This document shows positions 1 through 8,271 of a stretch of DNA of 16,270 bases, in pieces. The first letter of the stretch is position 1. Every line of letters starts with the position of its first letter. The notes under the pieces are model-generated. The model worked only from the letters and a program-made list of their open reading frames with translations, ran no database searches and was not told the origin of the DNA. A program made the position numbers and the translations under genes. The stretch is from contig JAQIWT010000694.1 of NCBI GenBank assembly GCA_034696485.1, forward strand, positions 1 through 16,270, written 5' to 3'. This stretch comes from Isohypsibius dastychi. Its lineage: Eukaryota > Tardigrada > Eutardigrada > Parachela > Isohypsibiidae.

Positions 1-89
1 AAATCACTCGATTTTAATTCAAAATTGCAGTTCTGGGATTTAAATCCCAAGGGTATTGATATATTTTTAGTCCACTAACTCTGTTACTC

Positions 90-175
90 CATGCCAAACC
101 CGGCAAAATCTGGCCATGCCATGCAAACCCAAGCAAATTCCGGCTGGACCACGCCATGCAAACCCTAGCCATGCA
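90..175. repeat. Degenerate tandem repeat, 30-35 bp units
   Basis: About two and a half units, each starting ATGC(C)AAACCC and followed by a GCAAA and CCGGC/CTGGC stretch. Units begin near 90, 120 and 155. They account for the open minus-strand frame across this segment, which I do not regard as a gene. Confidence 0.5.
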
Positions 176-463
176 ACCTTCTTTTGACTGGCGCGCCGTT
201 TCTGTGTTGGCGTGGTATGGTCTGGCTGGGACTGATATTGGGTGAGTCTGGCAACACCTAGATGTGCTATTTCTCGCTCTTTAATAAAGAGCCGCACCGC
301 GTAGAAGGATGGCCTTGCTCGTCCTTCAGTCAATATGCACAGAAGTGTTTTCCCGAGCCTTTTTTTAACTGACCTTCAGTTCGACCGCTATCTAATATAT
401 TTTCCGGAGGCTTTTAACAACTGACCTGCATTGTGACCGCTTTATACATACATTTTTTCTTGA

Positions 464-502
464 AGACTGGTAAACAGCGGTAAAAGCCTTTAGGCTTGAT
501 TT
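464..502 (+). repeat. Dispersed repeat, copy 1
   Basis: This 39-bp segment matches 1056-1094 with only a few differences. The shared core contains AAGCCTTTAGGCTT, which can form a 5-bp stem with a 4-base loop. Flanking sequence is only weakly similar, so this is an old repeat or a small conserved non-coding element. Confidence 0.55.
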
Positions 503-1002
503 CGAGCTTACTTTTGCCAATACTTAACCCATAATAAAGAGTCGTATGTCAAACGATCGGGGATGACTCCAGATTAAACTGGACGAAGGATATTTTTGGA
601 ACGTCGATCCTGAAATTGTTTGTTGACCAAAACCTGAAGGTCACCAGCAAGAAAACGTTGTATCTTTCGCCAAGTGACATTCTTTATCTACTCATGCAAT
701 CTTAGTGCAATGGTTTGCAGTCAATAGGCCTGAAATCGAATTACAGTTGATGAGCTTTTGAGGCGATTTCTTTAGAAACCTGTATTTTCAGTTCGATCAA
801 AATAAGTTCTATTTTGAATTTCAAGAGAAGTTATGTAAACTAATGGACAAAGTTTTGACTAGCAACCCATCAGTGATAACAGAAAATTCAGAGTTGACCT
901 TTCGACCGTATTGTAAACTTGTCTGTTCTTAAAGCACTTGATACAGCGCCAATCAGATTAGAATCAAATCATAAAGTTATAATTTGAAATGAGTAATGAA
1001 CA

Positions 1003-1094
1003 GCCTCCGGTCGTCGTGAGTAGCAGAAGCGGGTTGCACAAGCAATTTTTCTCGGAGACTGGTAGAGAGCGGTGAAAGCCTTTAGGCTTGATTC
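1003..1094 (+). repeat. Dispersed repeat, copy 2
   Basis: The 3' part (1056-1094) matches 464-502. The 5' part (1003-1050, starting GCCTCCGGTCG) matches 1302-1350. This copy joins both modules, so the three segments belong to one repeat family. The family is not recognised. Confidence 0.55.
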
Positions 1095-1301
1095 CAAGGA
1101 TTGCTTTTCGCCAGTTCTTCACCATAGCCATGGATCAAACGATTGAGCTTAAAAAATGATTAAATCGGATTCGTATAATGACCTTTCCACTGTGATCAAC
1201 TTTGATCTTTTTTAAGAAACAAGGGTTTTAGTAATGCAGCCGAAGAAAAAGTAAAAAGAGGATCCAATCTCTCTAAAATTCATGAACTGAAAACTAATAA
1301 A

Positions 1302-1350
1302 GCCTCCGGTCGCTGTGAATAGCTCGACTGAGTTGCAAAGCAATATTTAT
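1302..1350 (+). repeat. Dispersed repeat, copy 3 (5' module only)
   Basis: It starts GCCTCCGGTCG and continues through a GTTGCA-AGCAAT-TTT stretch, as at 1003-1050. The hairpin module found in copies 1 and 2 is not visible after it. Confidence 0.5.
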
Positions 1351-1732
1351 CTCTCGGTGAACTTCTACAAAAGGGGCTGTATCTGGCAAATCAGAGTAGC
1401 ATGGTCAGAAATGTTATTCAAGGATGTGCTTCTTATCCTTCTTTTTTTGTGCATTTTTTATTTGTTTGTGGCGCAAGGGGCATTGTAGCTAAGACAGCCC
1501 CCCTAAGCAACTGTGTTACGTCGACCTGTCTAGTCTCACTATGTCTGCAAATGGTCGGTTAAACGAACATTGCTCGTAATCCAACGACCGTCGTGCAACT
1601 CCATTTCCTAGTGCCTACCAGTGAATACCTGGGAAACAGCCACTTTTAAGACCGCGTGGATTAGCATGCGCACGTAACTTTAATGACCCGTCAAGATAGT
1701 GGTCTGATTTGTCTTCATAAAACCGCTTCATA

Positions 1733-1974
1733 TCGTGCAACCCAAAAGGTTCTGCGGTTCGAGGTCTTAAGTGGGCAGTCGCATGACGTCAACTTCTATT
1801 TGACTGGTCGATCCACATACCAATGAAAATTGAGCGTACGCTCGGCCAATCCGTCTTCTCGCCGTTTCTTTGTTCGTATTGAAAATAAAATGCCATTGTT
1901 CATTTGCTTTTCGAATTAACGTTATCCGACCGCACTCCAAAATGTGGGACCGCAGTACCTTTTGGGTTGCACGA
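1733..1974. mobile_element. MITE, 242 bp, TA target duplication
   Basis: The ends are 26-bp terminal inverted repeats, 1733-1758 starting TCGTGCAACCCAAAAGGT and its complement at 1949-1974, with one mismatch. The element is bounded on each side by TA (1731-1732 and 1975-1976). The interior has no coding capacity. Short length, near-perfect inverted ends and a TA duplication fit a non-autonomous DNA transposon of the Tc1/mariner type or another TA-targeting superfamily. The parent transposase is not in the window. The single mismatch suggests fairly recent activity. Confidence 0.8.
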
Positions 1975-2169
1975 TAATCAAGTGACAGACTTTGCCTTTG
2001 TTCGGTCGAATCAACACATTAAATCAAAATCCCAGTGAAGAGCATATTCGTAATTGCTCAAAAAACTGTCTTGCACGTCGAATTGGTTCAATAAAATAAA
2101 CATTCAAGAGCAACATGTTGCTGGTTGAAACATGAGCTGGTCTCATGAATGATGCGGAAAAATAGTAGC

Positions 2170-2237
2170 TACCGTAATTACTGAATTACTGGCCCGGGCT
2201 ATTATTTTTTCGAAGCACTAATTCGGTAATTACGGTA
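2170..2237. mobile_element. Tiny inverted-repeat element (possible mini-MITE)
   Basis: Arms of 19 bp at 2170-2188 (TACCGTAATTACTGAATTA) and 2219-2237 are complementary with one mismatch, separated by 30 bp. If the outer TA on each side is the target duplication, the element proper is about 64 bp with 17-bp terminal inverted repeats. It could equally be a conserved hairpin or the remnant of a larger palindrome. Confidence 0.55.
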
Positions 2238-2586
2238 TCTTGACGGATGGCCCGTGCGTCAAGTCTATCGTTGCTAACTAACCAGGATCTACTGGCACCC
2301 AATTCACCAAACCTTTTTGTCTGTTGGTAACTGAATGTAAGGACACGTTGTGAGACCACGAATATCCCTGGACACCTGAAAACTCACTTTGGCTTTGCCG
2401 GGGTTGTATCTTTCGCGTTCGCGTGGAATGGTCAGGGTTGGTTTGGCATTATTTGTCAAGGCAGGGGACTCGGCTGGGCATTGACTGACGGCTTGCAACG
2501 TAAAAGGCATGAAATGTTCAGTCAATAAGATTTTTAAACGTTCTCTTTATTTCCCAAATTCTTTTACCAATTTGGTTATTCTATCA

Positions 2587-2600
2587 CCCCCCCCCCCCCC
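2587..2600 (+). repeat. Poly-C tract (14 C)
   Basis: An uninterrupted run of 14 C. A similar run of 12 C lies at 6356-6367. Such runs are prone to slippage and sequencing error. Confidence 0.95.
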
Positions 2601-2920
2601 TATGATTCCATTCTTGATGGAGGTGATTTTGACTGGCAACGTACTGGAGGTCAACTTATGGCGACCCAAGAGTTCTTCACGGAATGACCATACCGGTGAA
2701 ATATACTCCAGATCATTCACGGTTCACTTTAATCATGGGAGCCGAGACCAAACCTCAAAGAACATATCACAATTCCTAAACATTTGTAGTTGCTGAATGC
2801 TGATGGAGGTTTATGGGTTAGTGAGTTTGAACAGAACGAATGAATTATTAAATGAGTTTAGTTAACACTAAACTTCAAATAAGTTCATATCAGCATTGCT
2901 AAAATGCTTCATCCGATATT

Positions 2921-2969
2921 CTATGCCTTGAGTCGTGAGGCTACGTCGCCTCCTTCGGTGAAGGCATAG
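2921..2969. other. Two-tier hairpin / structured element
   Basis: CTATGCCTT at 2921-2929 pairs with AAGGCATAG at 2961-2969. Between them GAGGC and GCCTC can form an inner stem. The 3' arm is also part of a perfect palindrome GGCATAGCTATGCC (2963-2976). It does not fold as a tRNA; a structured RNA or a decayed inverted-repeat element are both possible. Confidence 0.4.
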
Positions 2970-3318
2970 CTATGCCAAATTATTTAGCGAAAATACAATC
3001 AAGTCGACCAGCAGGCAAGCTGGCCGCTTCGCCACCTTGATATAGACGGTCTGCCTGTCTAGTTTCACTATGGTGCAGAGACGAGATTATTTAAGCTTGA
3101 AATTCAGACTCGCGACATGTTTCTGTTTTCTGTCACAGTGATTAAATTGATTCGAACAGCCACGCAACTTATCAATTGAACATAACGGAAAGAAGTTAAT
3201 GAAAAAAGCACTCCACTATCGTGGACCACCACCATCTCCATTTTCAGCTTAAGGGACGTCACTTCCACGCGTCACAGCGCAGCTGCTATCGTATCGTTAA
3301 ATTTCCCATTTTGCGGAT

Positions 3319-4500
3319 TTAAATCATTTTACCTCGAGAGTGAACTGATGTTGCTGCGGGTGTTATGCTACCTAGAGCAAAATGAGAACGTTGGATCCCG
3401 CAGAGCACATGTGGATCTTGCACCGGAAATGCGTCTGCTTTCGTGACTGGCCCTGATTTCAAATAACAGACCTCTCCAAACCATGAACTCCAGGTGAAGT
3501 GCGTGCAGTCGTCGATTTGTTCACATGCATCTTCGCATTTATCTGACGACACTTTGAACTTCACGATGTCACGACCCAAGGAGTCACAGCCGTGAGCGAT
3601 GTTGTCCTCCCAACTCGCTGTGGTTGTTGCGGGTGTTGCGCTACCTGGAGCAAAATGAGAACGTCGAATCCCGCAGAGAACATGTGGATCTTTCTCCAGG
3701 AAGGCGTCTGCTCTCGTGACTTGCCCTGATTTCAAATAACAGACCTCTCCAAACCATGAACTCCAGGTGAAGTGCGTGCAGTCGTCGATTCGTTCACATG
3801 CATCTTCGCACTTATCTGACCCTTTGAACTTCACGATGTCGCCACCCAAGAAGTCACAGCCGTGAGCGATGTTGTCCTCCCATCTCACTGTGGTCTCTAT
3901 GATAACTTGTTCAAGCACAGCGCTACTAGTTCCGAGAATAAATTGTCCCCGTGGACGATTTTATTTTACCTGTAATAGGAATACCAGCTGGGATATTTCT
4001 GGGTGTGATGACAGAAAGCAGGGACGTGGTCACAGATGGAGTTGTGATAATTGAAGCTGTTCTTGTCGTCTCATGAGGAGTCTGATTTTTTGGTAAGTAT
4101 TGCACGCCACTTGTAAAGTCCATTTACCTCCACAATGTCCGTACTCGACTCCATATTGTTCTGCTTGGCAAGCTGATCAGCACCAACTCCAGCAATGTCA
4201 GCAAATGATTTCCAGGTGTCACCGGCCTTGACCTCATACTCTTGAATACCATCCTGCAGTTATGGCATTAAGTTTCAGCTTTGCTGAGAAAATGAATGCG
4301 TAACTACCTTAACGACAGGAGCATCTGGCTTCGTTTCCACATCGAGTCCGGCGCATAACTACAACATAGTCGAGGTTGAAATGATCAAATAACAGTTAGT
4401 TAATTTAATCAATGTAATTTCGAAGTCCTATTAATAAATGCCAACCGCTTACGTGGACGAGAGCACTGACGCTCAGGACGATAACAATTGAACTATGCAT
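3319..4500 (-). CDS. Secreted LysM + tandem PAN/Apple domain protein, five exons
   Basis: I assembled this spliced gene by eye. Exons: 4453-4500, 4308-4358, 4128-4253, 3970-4081 and 3319-3896. The introns of 94, 54, 46 and 73 bp all have GT-AG ends, and the frame stays open across every junction, giving 304 residues. Residues 1-20 form a signal peptide (MHSSIVIVLSVSALVHLCAG). Residues 39-75 are a LysM domain (YEVKAGDTW start, QNN near the end), which in this family binds GlcNAc-containing glycans such as peptidoglycan or chitin. Residues 76-112 are a Thr/Ser/Pro-rich linker. Residues 118-192 and 208-283 are PAN/Apple domains, each with six cysteines and the THFTWSSWFGEVCYLKSG core; PAN domains bind proteins or carbohydrates. 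The product is probably an extracellular glycan-binding or adhesive protein. The 3' end is uncertain: CGAG|GTAAAAT near 3331 is a good donor, so a short extra exon could replace the last few residues. Confidence 0.85.
3343..3882 (-). repeat. 270-bp tandem duplication of the PAN domain unit
   Basis: Two consecutive 90-codon units, 3613-3882 and 3343-3612, each run from WEDNIAHGCD to the Thr/Ala-rich linker. They are nearly identical in DNA as well as protein. The second has one extra codon after IVKFK, and its linker is slightly diverged. Both sit in one exon, so the duplication was intra-exonic and looks recent. Confidence 0.85.
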
Positions 4501-4828
4501 CGGGATTTCTAAATTACTGAAAATAAAAAAACGTCTTGTTCTCACTTTACGAGACTAAAATGCGAGCTAAAACATAAATAGCTGAAGCCGGGAGTACTGA
4601 TTATAAGTACTCGGTGAAACGAAGTAATAATAAAGAACGACGAAGCTTTTTGTTACGATATATGCGTATATGCTTTGCGATTATGCTTTTCTACGTCTTA
4701 CATCCGCGCGTGTGAGGCAGATCCGGTATAATCATCATCAATCATACATGACTTCCTTCCATTTGCGTTTTTGAGAGAACTCCTTGGGCGTTTTGTTTTC
4801 AAGGTAAAACTTCCGCAACCGGACAGGT
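4501..4828 (-). promoter_or_regulatory. Upstream region of the LysM-PAN gene with a strong 3' splice site
   Basis: On the minus strand a TTTTTTTATTTTCAG acceptor ends at 4517, 16 bases before the start codon at 4500. It marks either a 5' UTR intron or a trans-splice acceptor. A GAGTACT/AGTACTC inverted repeat lies near 4593-4614. No TATA box is convincing. Confidence 0.5.
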
Positions 4829-4960
4829 GGTCAACCGACAACTCGTCAACCGACAACTTGTCGCCGACAACTCGTCATCCCGACATTTCGTACTGGCCGA
4901 CAACTCGTATTCCCAGATAAGTCGTCATCCCGAAACCTTGTCAAACAAAAACTCGACAAA
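4829..4960. repeat. Degenerate tandem repeat, unit CCGACAACTCGTCA
   Basis: About eight units of 15-17 bp, all variants of CCGACAACTCGTCA, with increasing decay towards 4960. Spacing and sequence are too irregular for a CRISPR. The array lies about 220 bp upstream of the FLYWCH remnant, so it may be the terminal repeat region of the transposon that carried it, since Mutator-like elements often have long, internally repetitive ends. That link is inference. Confidence 0.7.
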
Positions 4961-5176
4961 TCAAGATTTCCTTAAAAATGAGCTATAACAGGATTTTAGG
5001 TTCTGCCAAATACGGATGTGGCCCATTGTTCTTTCGGATTGTAGAAGATCCGGTTCATTGTTTAATACTCCGTAGAACAAAGAAACTCGACAGAAGGTTG
5101 GCGATATATAGGAAGGTTTCATTTTAATCCTAATCAGTCTCACTCTGAATCAGCGTTTATCGTTTTTCAAGTTAGC

Positions 5177-5669
5177 ATGGAAAACGAGATTAGGTTCATC
5201 CCTAGCCAGCGGGGCAATGGCAGTTTTCAAGCATTTACTCTATAATCTTCATAGTGATAATGAAGGAGTTCAGTTCTGGAGATGTCGTGATCGGTCTTGT
5301 AAGGGAGCAATATATCTGGAAGGGCTGGAGGTCACCATGCAAAAAGCTCATGACCATCTTCCTAACCAGGCCGCAGTTCTTGCTCTGGAAGTTCAAGGGA
5401 CCATGAAGAAACGAGCCATTGAAACCATGGAAAAGCCCAGACAGGTTTATCAGAAAGCGACAAGCGCTATGCCCTTCCAAGTCGCTCCATTCTTGCCTGA
5501 TTACACTTCGTCTCAACGGCCAATCGAACGTGTGAGGAAAGCAAAACTCTTCCCAATGAGCAATCCTACGGAAATATCGAAAATTGACACCAGCCAGTTA
5601 ACTAAGGTCACGGCTAGCAAACCAAATCGGCAGATGCCTTACTCGGACGAAGCGTTCTTAATTCAATAA
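5177..5669 (+). pseudogene. FLYWCH zinc-finger fragment of a Mutator-like transposase
   Basis: An ATG at 5177 opens a short frame whose FIPSQRG is the usual start of a FLYWCH domain, but it stops at about 5243. The domain continues in another frame from about 5217: YNLHSDNEGVQFWRC, then C-K-G and H-D-H-L-P, supplying the C2H2 ligands. A frameshift therefore splits the domain near 5205-5245. The following 90 residues (MKKRAIETMEKPRQVYQ, then a basic ERVRKAKLFP segment) match the order seen after FLYWCH in invertebrate MULE/Phantom transposases. The frame stops at 5669 before any MULE catalytic domain. Sequence-specific DNA binding is the family role, but this copy looks dead. A domesticated host gene is the less likely alternative. 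Confidence 0.7.
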
Positions 5670-6168
5670 CTCTGCGACAAAAATCATGATATGGAAGTTG
5701 TTGGTGGTGATCTGATTCCGCAAGGTCTGGTCACTCGCAGTCGACCATACGGGGTAGCTGAGCTCACACGAGGAAATCACAGTGCCGCCGATGGATATAG
5801 GGGTAAAAGTCCTCATCTTCATTTTCAGAATTTTGTTCCAAATTCATGTAATATTCATAGAAAAAAATTATACAACAGTCAATGTATCAACCGCTCACAG
5901 AACTTAAAATTTACCAGCCGCCCGCCCAGGCCAAATTGAATATATAGTATTGTCCTCACTCTTCTAACTGCTTAAAATCAAACCCGTTACGCTCAAGTCG
6001 GCTTCTGGCTGGTCTGTCGGTTGATCCCGTCTCCTGCTGTCCTTTCCTCAAGTCGGCTCCGCATTTGACACTGACCAAGACCAGAATTTCTTTCCATACA
6101 GTTTTTCTACCTGTCTAGTCTGCACTGAATCTGTTAGAAGTCCGAAGCAGAGCTAAATTTAGCGGAGA
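5670..6168. other. Gene-free spacer
   Basis: A weak 82-codon frame at 5691-5939 has no recognisable motif. CTCAAGTCGGCT occurs twice (near 5991 and 6049). A 17-19 bp motif starting CCTGTCTAGT at 6110 is shared with 1525 and 3054. Confidence 0.45.
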
Positions 6169-6631
6169 TGGAAGCTACATCTGTACTCAATCAGCTAAAC
6201 AATAGATTAGCCACGTCCACTTTTACGATCTGTGAGAACTGGTTTGGTTTCAGTGGATACAGCGCCTTACGATGGAGTGAGGACAATATTATATATTCAG
6301 TTTGCCCAGGCTAGTTATCAGCCGCTGGCTCAGCGCCAGCCACAGTCCAGCAATACCCCCCCCCCCCGCTCAATACCAGCCGCCAGTTCAGCAATATTAG
6401 CCCGCCCAGTACCAGCAGCCCACTCAGCAGTACAAAGTGCCGAATAATGACGTGGAATCCGTACTGGGAGAAATGACAGATAAGCCCGGCGGACGAAGTG
6501 ATGCAAAGAACGAAGCCGACTCAGGCTGGGGAAGCTCACCAAGTTCGACCGCTTACAGATACTCAATGCGAGTCTTTTTCACTCACTATCGATACGAGAA
6601 GTTGTTTCTAGATCGGCACACGAAATTTTAG
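6169..6631 (+). pseudogene. Pro/Gln/Tyr-rich ORF fragments, probably part of the Polinton remnant
   Basis: An ATG at 6169 opens 48 codons (MEATSVLNQLNNRL start) and stops at about 6313. Coding character continues in a second frame with a Pro/Gln/Tyr-rich repeat (QYQQPTQQYK type) broken by a TAG. A run of 12 C at 6356-6367 separates two frames, so slippage or sequencing error may explain part of the break. A last open segment (VPNNDVESVLGEM onward) ends at 6631. No domain is recognised. The position, same strand and 30 bp before the DNA polymerase fragment, suggests it belongs to the same mobile element, possibly an N-terminal or structural gene, but that is inference. Confidence 0.4.
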
Positions 6632-6661
6632 ATTGGCGACAAGTGAGGAAGACTACAATGG

Positions 6662-7315
6662 ATGTCAGCTACGAGAAAAGGCTGGCTTCGCAAAGTCATA
6701 TCCGGACTGCCATGCACACATTGGATTTTTTTAACATCTCACGGCCAAATTAAACTCTGGGAACATCTTCACGAGAAACGTCTTGATCTGCTATTCTGCG
6801 ACACCGACAGCAAGATAGTCAAAAGACCAAATTCGTTGTTCGGCTCGGCCGACTCGGACACTGGTTACGTCGTTGGTGACCATTCAGAAGACTTGGGCGG
6901 GCGGTATTTCACAAAATGGCTGGCTCCGCCAAAAAAAACCTATTCTATCCTTCTCAACGACTCTACCCAAGTCAGCAAGAGCGAAGGTATTCGCAAGACG
7001 GAAGAGACTTAAAAGCGGTTGAGTATGGAGATCTGTGAAAACATGCTAATTGGCACCGGCCCATCGACTCTTTTTGTATGCAACACAGAGACGCTCAAGC
7101 GATACGGCAGAGACATGACCATTCAGACTGTCTCTCAGAGGCGCCAGGTCCGATGCACAATGACAAGTCGCGTCATTGGCCAGAACTTCATCACTTGTCC
7201 ATTCGGCTACAAGGACATCCTATTTCCGCACATTGAGTCTCAAAAATTCGAAGTTGTAAATCAGTGGCCTTCTGCCTACACACCGGAACTACTTCAGGAG
7301 GAATATTACGAATAG
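6662..7315 (+). pseudogene. Protein-primed family B DNA polymerase, C-terminal fragment (Maverick/Polinton type)
   Basis: The translation contains TSHGQIKLWEHL followed by LLFCDTDS (nt 6794-6811). This is polymerase motif C, the YGDTDS-type motif whose two Asp bind catalytic metals in family B polymerases. Next come the GDHSEDLGGRYFTKWLAPPKKTY region and, further on, FITCPFGYKD, a pattern typical of the C terminus of Polinton polymerases. The frame is broken by one TAA (7010-7012). Motifs A and B and the exonuclease domain are absent, so the N-terminal two thirds or more is deleted. The family replicates the element by protein priming; this copy cannot be functional. The integrase remnant that starts about 250 bp downstream on the same strand supports the assignment. 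Confidence 0.8.
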
Positions 7316-7562
7316 CCATTATTTGTCAATGAATAAAAATGAAGTTGGAAAACATAAAAACGAGTTGCTTCTTGGTTTCTGTTCGGATAATGGATATCCC
7401 ATAGATTGATTGATAGTCTGATATCCCATCGAGTGTACGAAACCTGCTTGGGCTCTGACGAGAAAGACTGCTCACGTATTTCATTTTACAAATGCAGAAC
7501 AATATGGCGGCACATGATGCGCCGACAATTCCTGAATAGAATAGTTTCAGGAAACTGGACCG

Positions 7563-8271
7563 AAATTTACTGGAGATCCTCCTGAGAGAGCTGGAGAACT
7601 GGGAGCAGTCTGTTTACCAGCAACATTGACCAGAGCGCTGAGCAATATTTAATTTGAGCCCAAGTGGCCGATCTCCTTATGCTGAGTGGAGCCTCTATTC
7701 AGAACAGGAAGGAAAAAACTCAAGTGTCTGCTTTCTCGCGACTCTGTACAAAAATAGCTTCAATCAGTGCCCGTCTGCTCGCTACACAAGAATATCCGGA
7801 AAACCCTTCCACGCCTCCGAGTGGTTGTTAGCGGAACCCGAGTTCATTGGCAAGCTGATTTGGTGGATTTCAACCCTTGTTTGAAATACAATGATCGATA
7901 TCGGTATTTTTTGGTAGTAGTTAACGTTTTTTCACGATATGGTCATGTTCGGAAATTAAAAAACAAAAATCGACAAAAAGTTCACCGATGCGTTTGACAG
8001 TATTTTCATGGAAGCCGGCTACGCGCCAAAAGAACTCCAGACCGACAACGGGAAAGAATTTTACAGTTACCAACTGAGTGAATTCCCACAAAGTAGAGGT
8101 GTCGAGCCTTTCTCGACTCATTCAGAATTGAAAGCGGCAGATGTTGAGAGACCCAATTTAACCTTTGAATCAAAAACTCCACCGTTATTGACATACAAAA
8201 CTACCCGGAGATGGATCGACGTGATCAGAGACATTGTTGATTCATACAGTTACAGCCCGCACAGGTCACTG
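7563..8271 (+). pseudogene. Polinton-type rve integrase, 5' part
   Basis: A GDPPERAGELGAV stretch near 7572 and then SLHKNIRKTLPR and HWQADLVDF (about 7780-7866) give the N-terminal part and first catalytic Asp of a retroviral-like DDE integrase. LQTDNGKEF supplies the second Asp and the HSELKAADVE segment the Glu, so D, D and E are all visible. The sequence is in pieces: stops lie near 7653, 7680 and 7755, and a frameshift falls around 7970-7980 before the frame that runs on from about 7980. It ends abruptly at SPHRSL, where the LTR element at 8272 is inserted. The remaining C terminus lies at 10763-10984. Closest known type: the integrases of Maverick/Polinton elements. Confidence 0.85.
8267..8271. 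repeat. Target site duplication (left), CACTG
   Basis: CACTG directly abuts the left LTR and is repeated exactly at 10758-10762, next to the right LTR. Confidence 0.85.

Larger units (their letters stand above)
1..1732. other. Gene-free region with dispersed repeats
   Basis: No frame here looks like a conserved protein. The 88-codon minus-strand frame at 67-333 is a by-product of a short tandem repeat. Structure present: a perfect 16-bp palindrome at 34-49 (TGGGATTTAAATCCCA), a degenerate tandem repeat near 90-175, and related segments at 464-502, 1003-1094 and 1302-1350, listed separately. Confidence 0.6.
1975..3318. other. Gene-free region between MITE and LysM-PAN gene
   Basis: Frames here (for example 2304-2525 minus and 2509-2796 plus) are short and compositionally unconvincing. 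Visible structure: a palindrome at 2109-2122 (AGCAACATGTTGCT), a CATGAG/CTCATG inverted repeat at 2131-2147, the small inverted-repeat element at 2170-2237, a run of 14 C at 2587-2600 and a hairpin at 2921-2969. The lower end may include the 3' UTR of the minus-strand gene that stops at 3319. Confidence 0.5.

Noticed and set aside
67-333. 88-codon ORF on the minus strand
   Set aside because: Its sequence follows from the degenerate tandem repeat at 90-175, with biased composition and no motif.
1056-1094. tRNA or tRNA-derived SINE (A-box and B-box-like words)
   Set aside because: The two boxes are too close together and no cloverleaf or acceptor stem can be drawn.
3869-4054. Plus-strand ORF antisense to the LysM-PAN gene
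   Set aside because: It crosses an intron and two exons of a well-supported minus-strand gene and has no motif.
3926-4123. Independent 65-codon minus-strand ORF
   Set aside because: It runs through two introns; its Thr-rich part is exon 4 of the LysM-PAN gene.
4829-4960. CRISPR-like array
   Set aside because: Units are degenerate and contiguous, with no distinct spacers, and the surroundings are eukaryotic.
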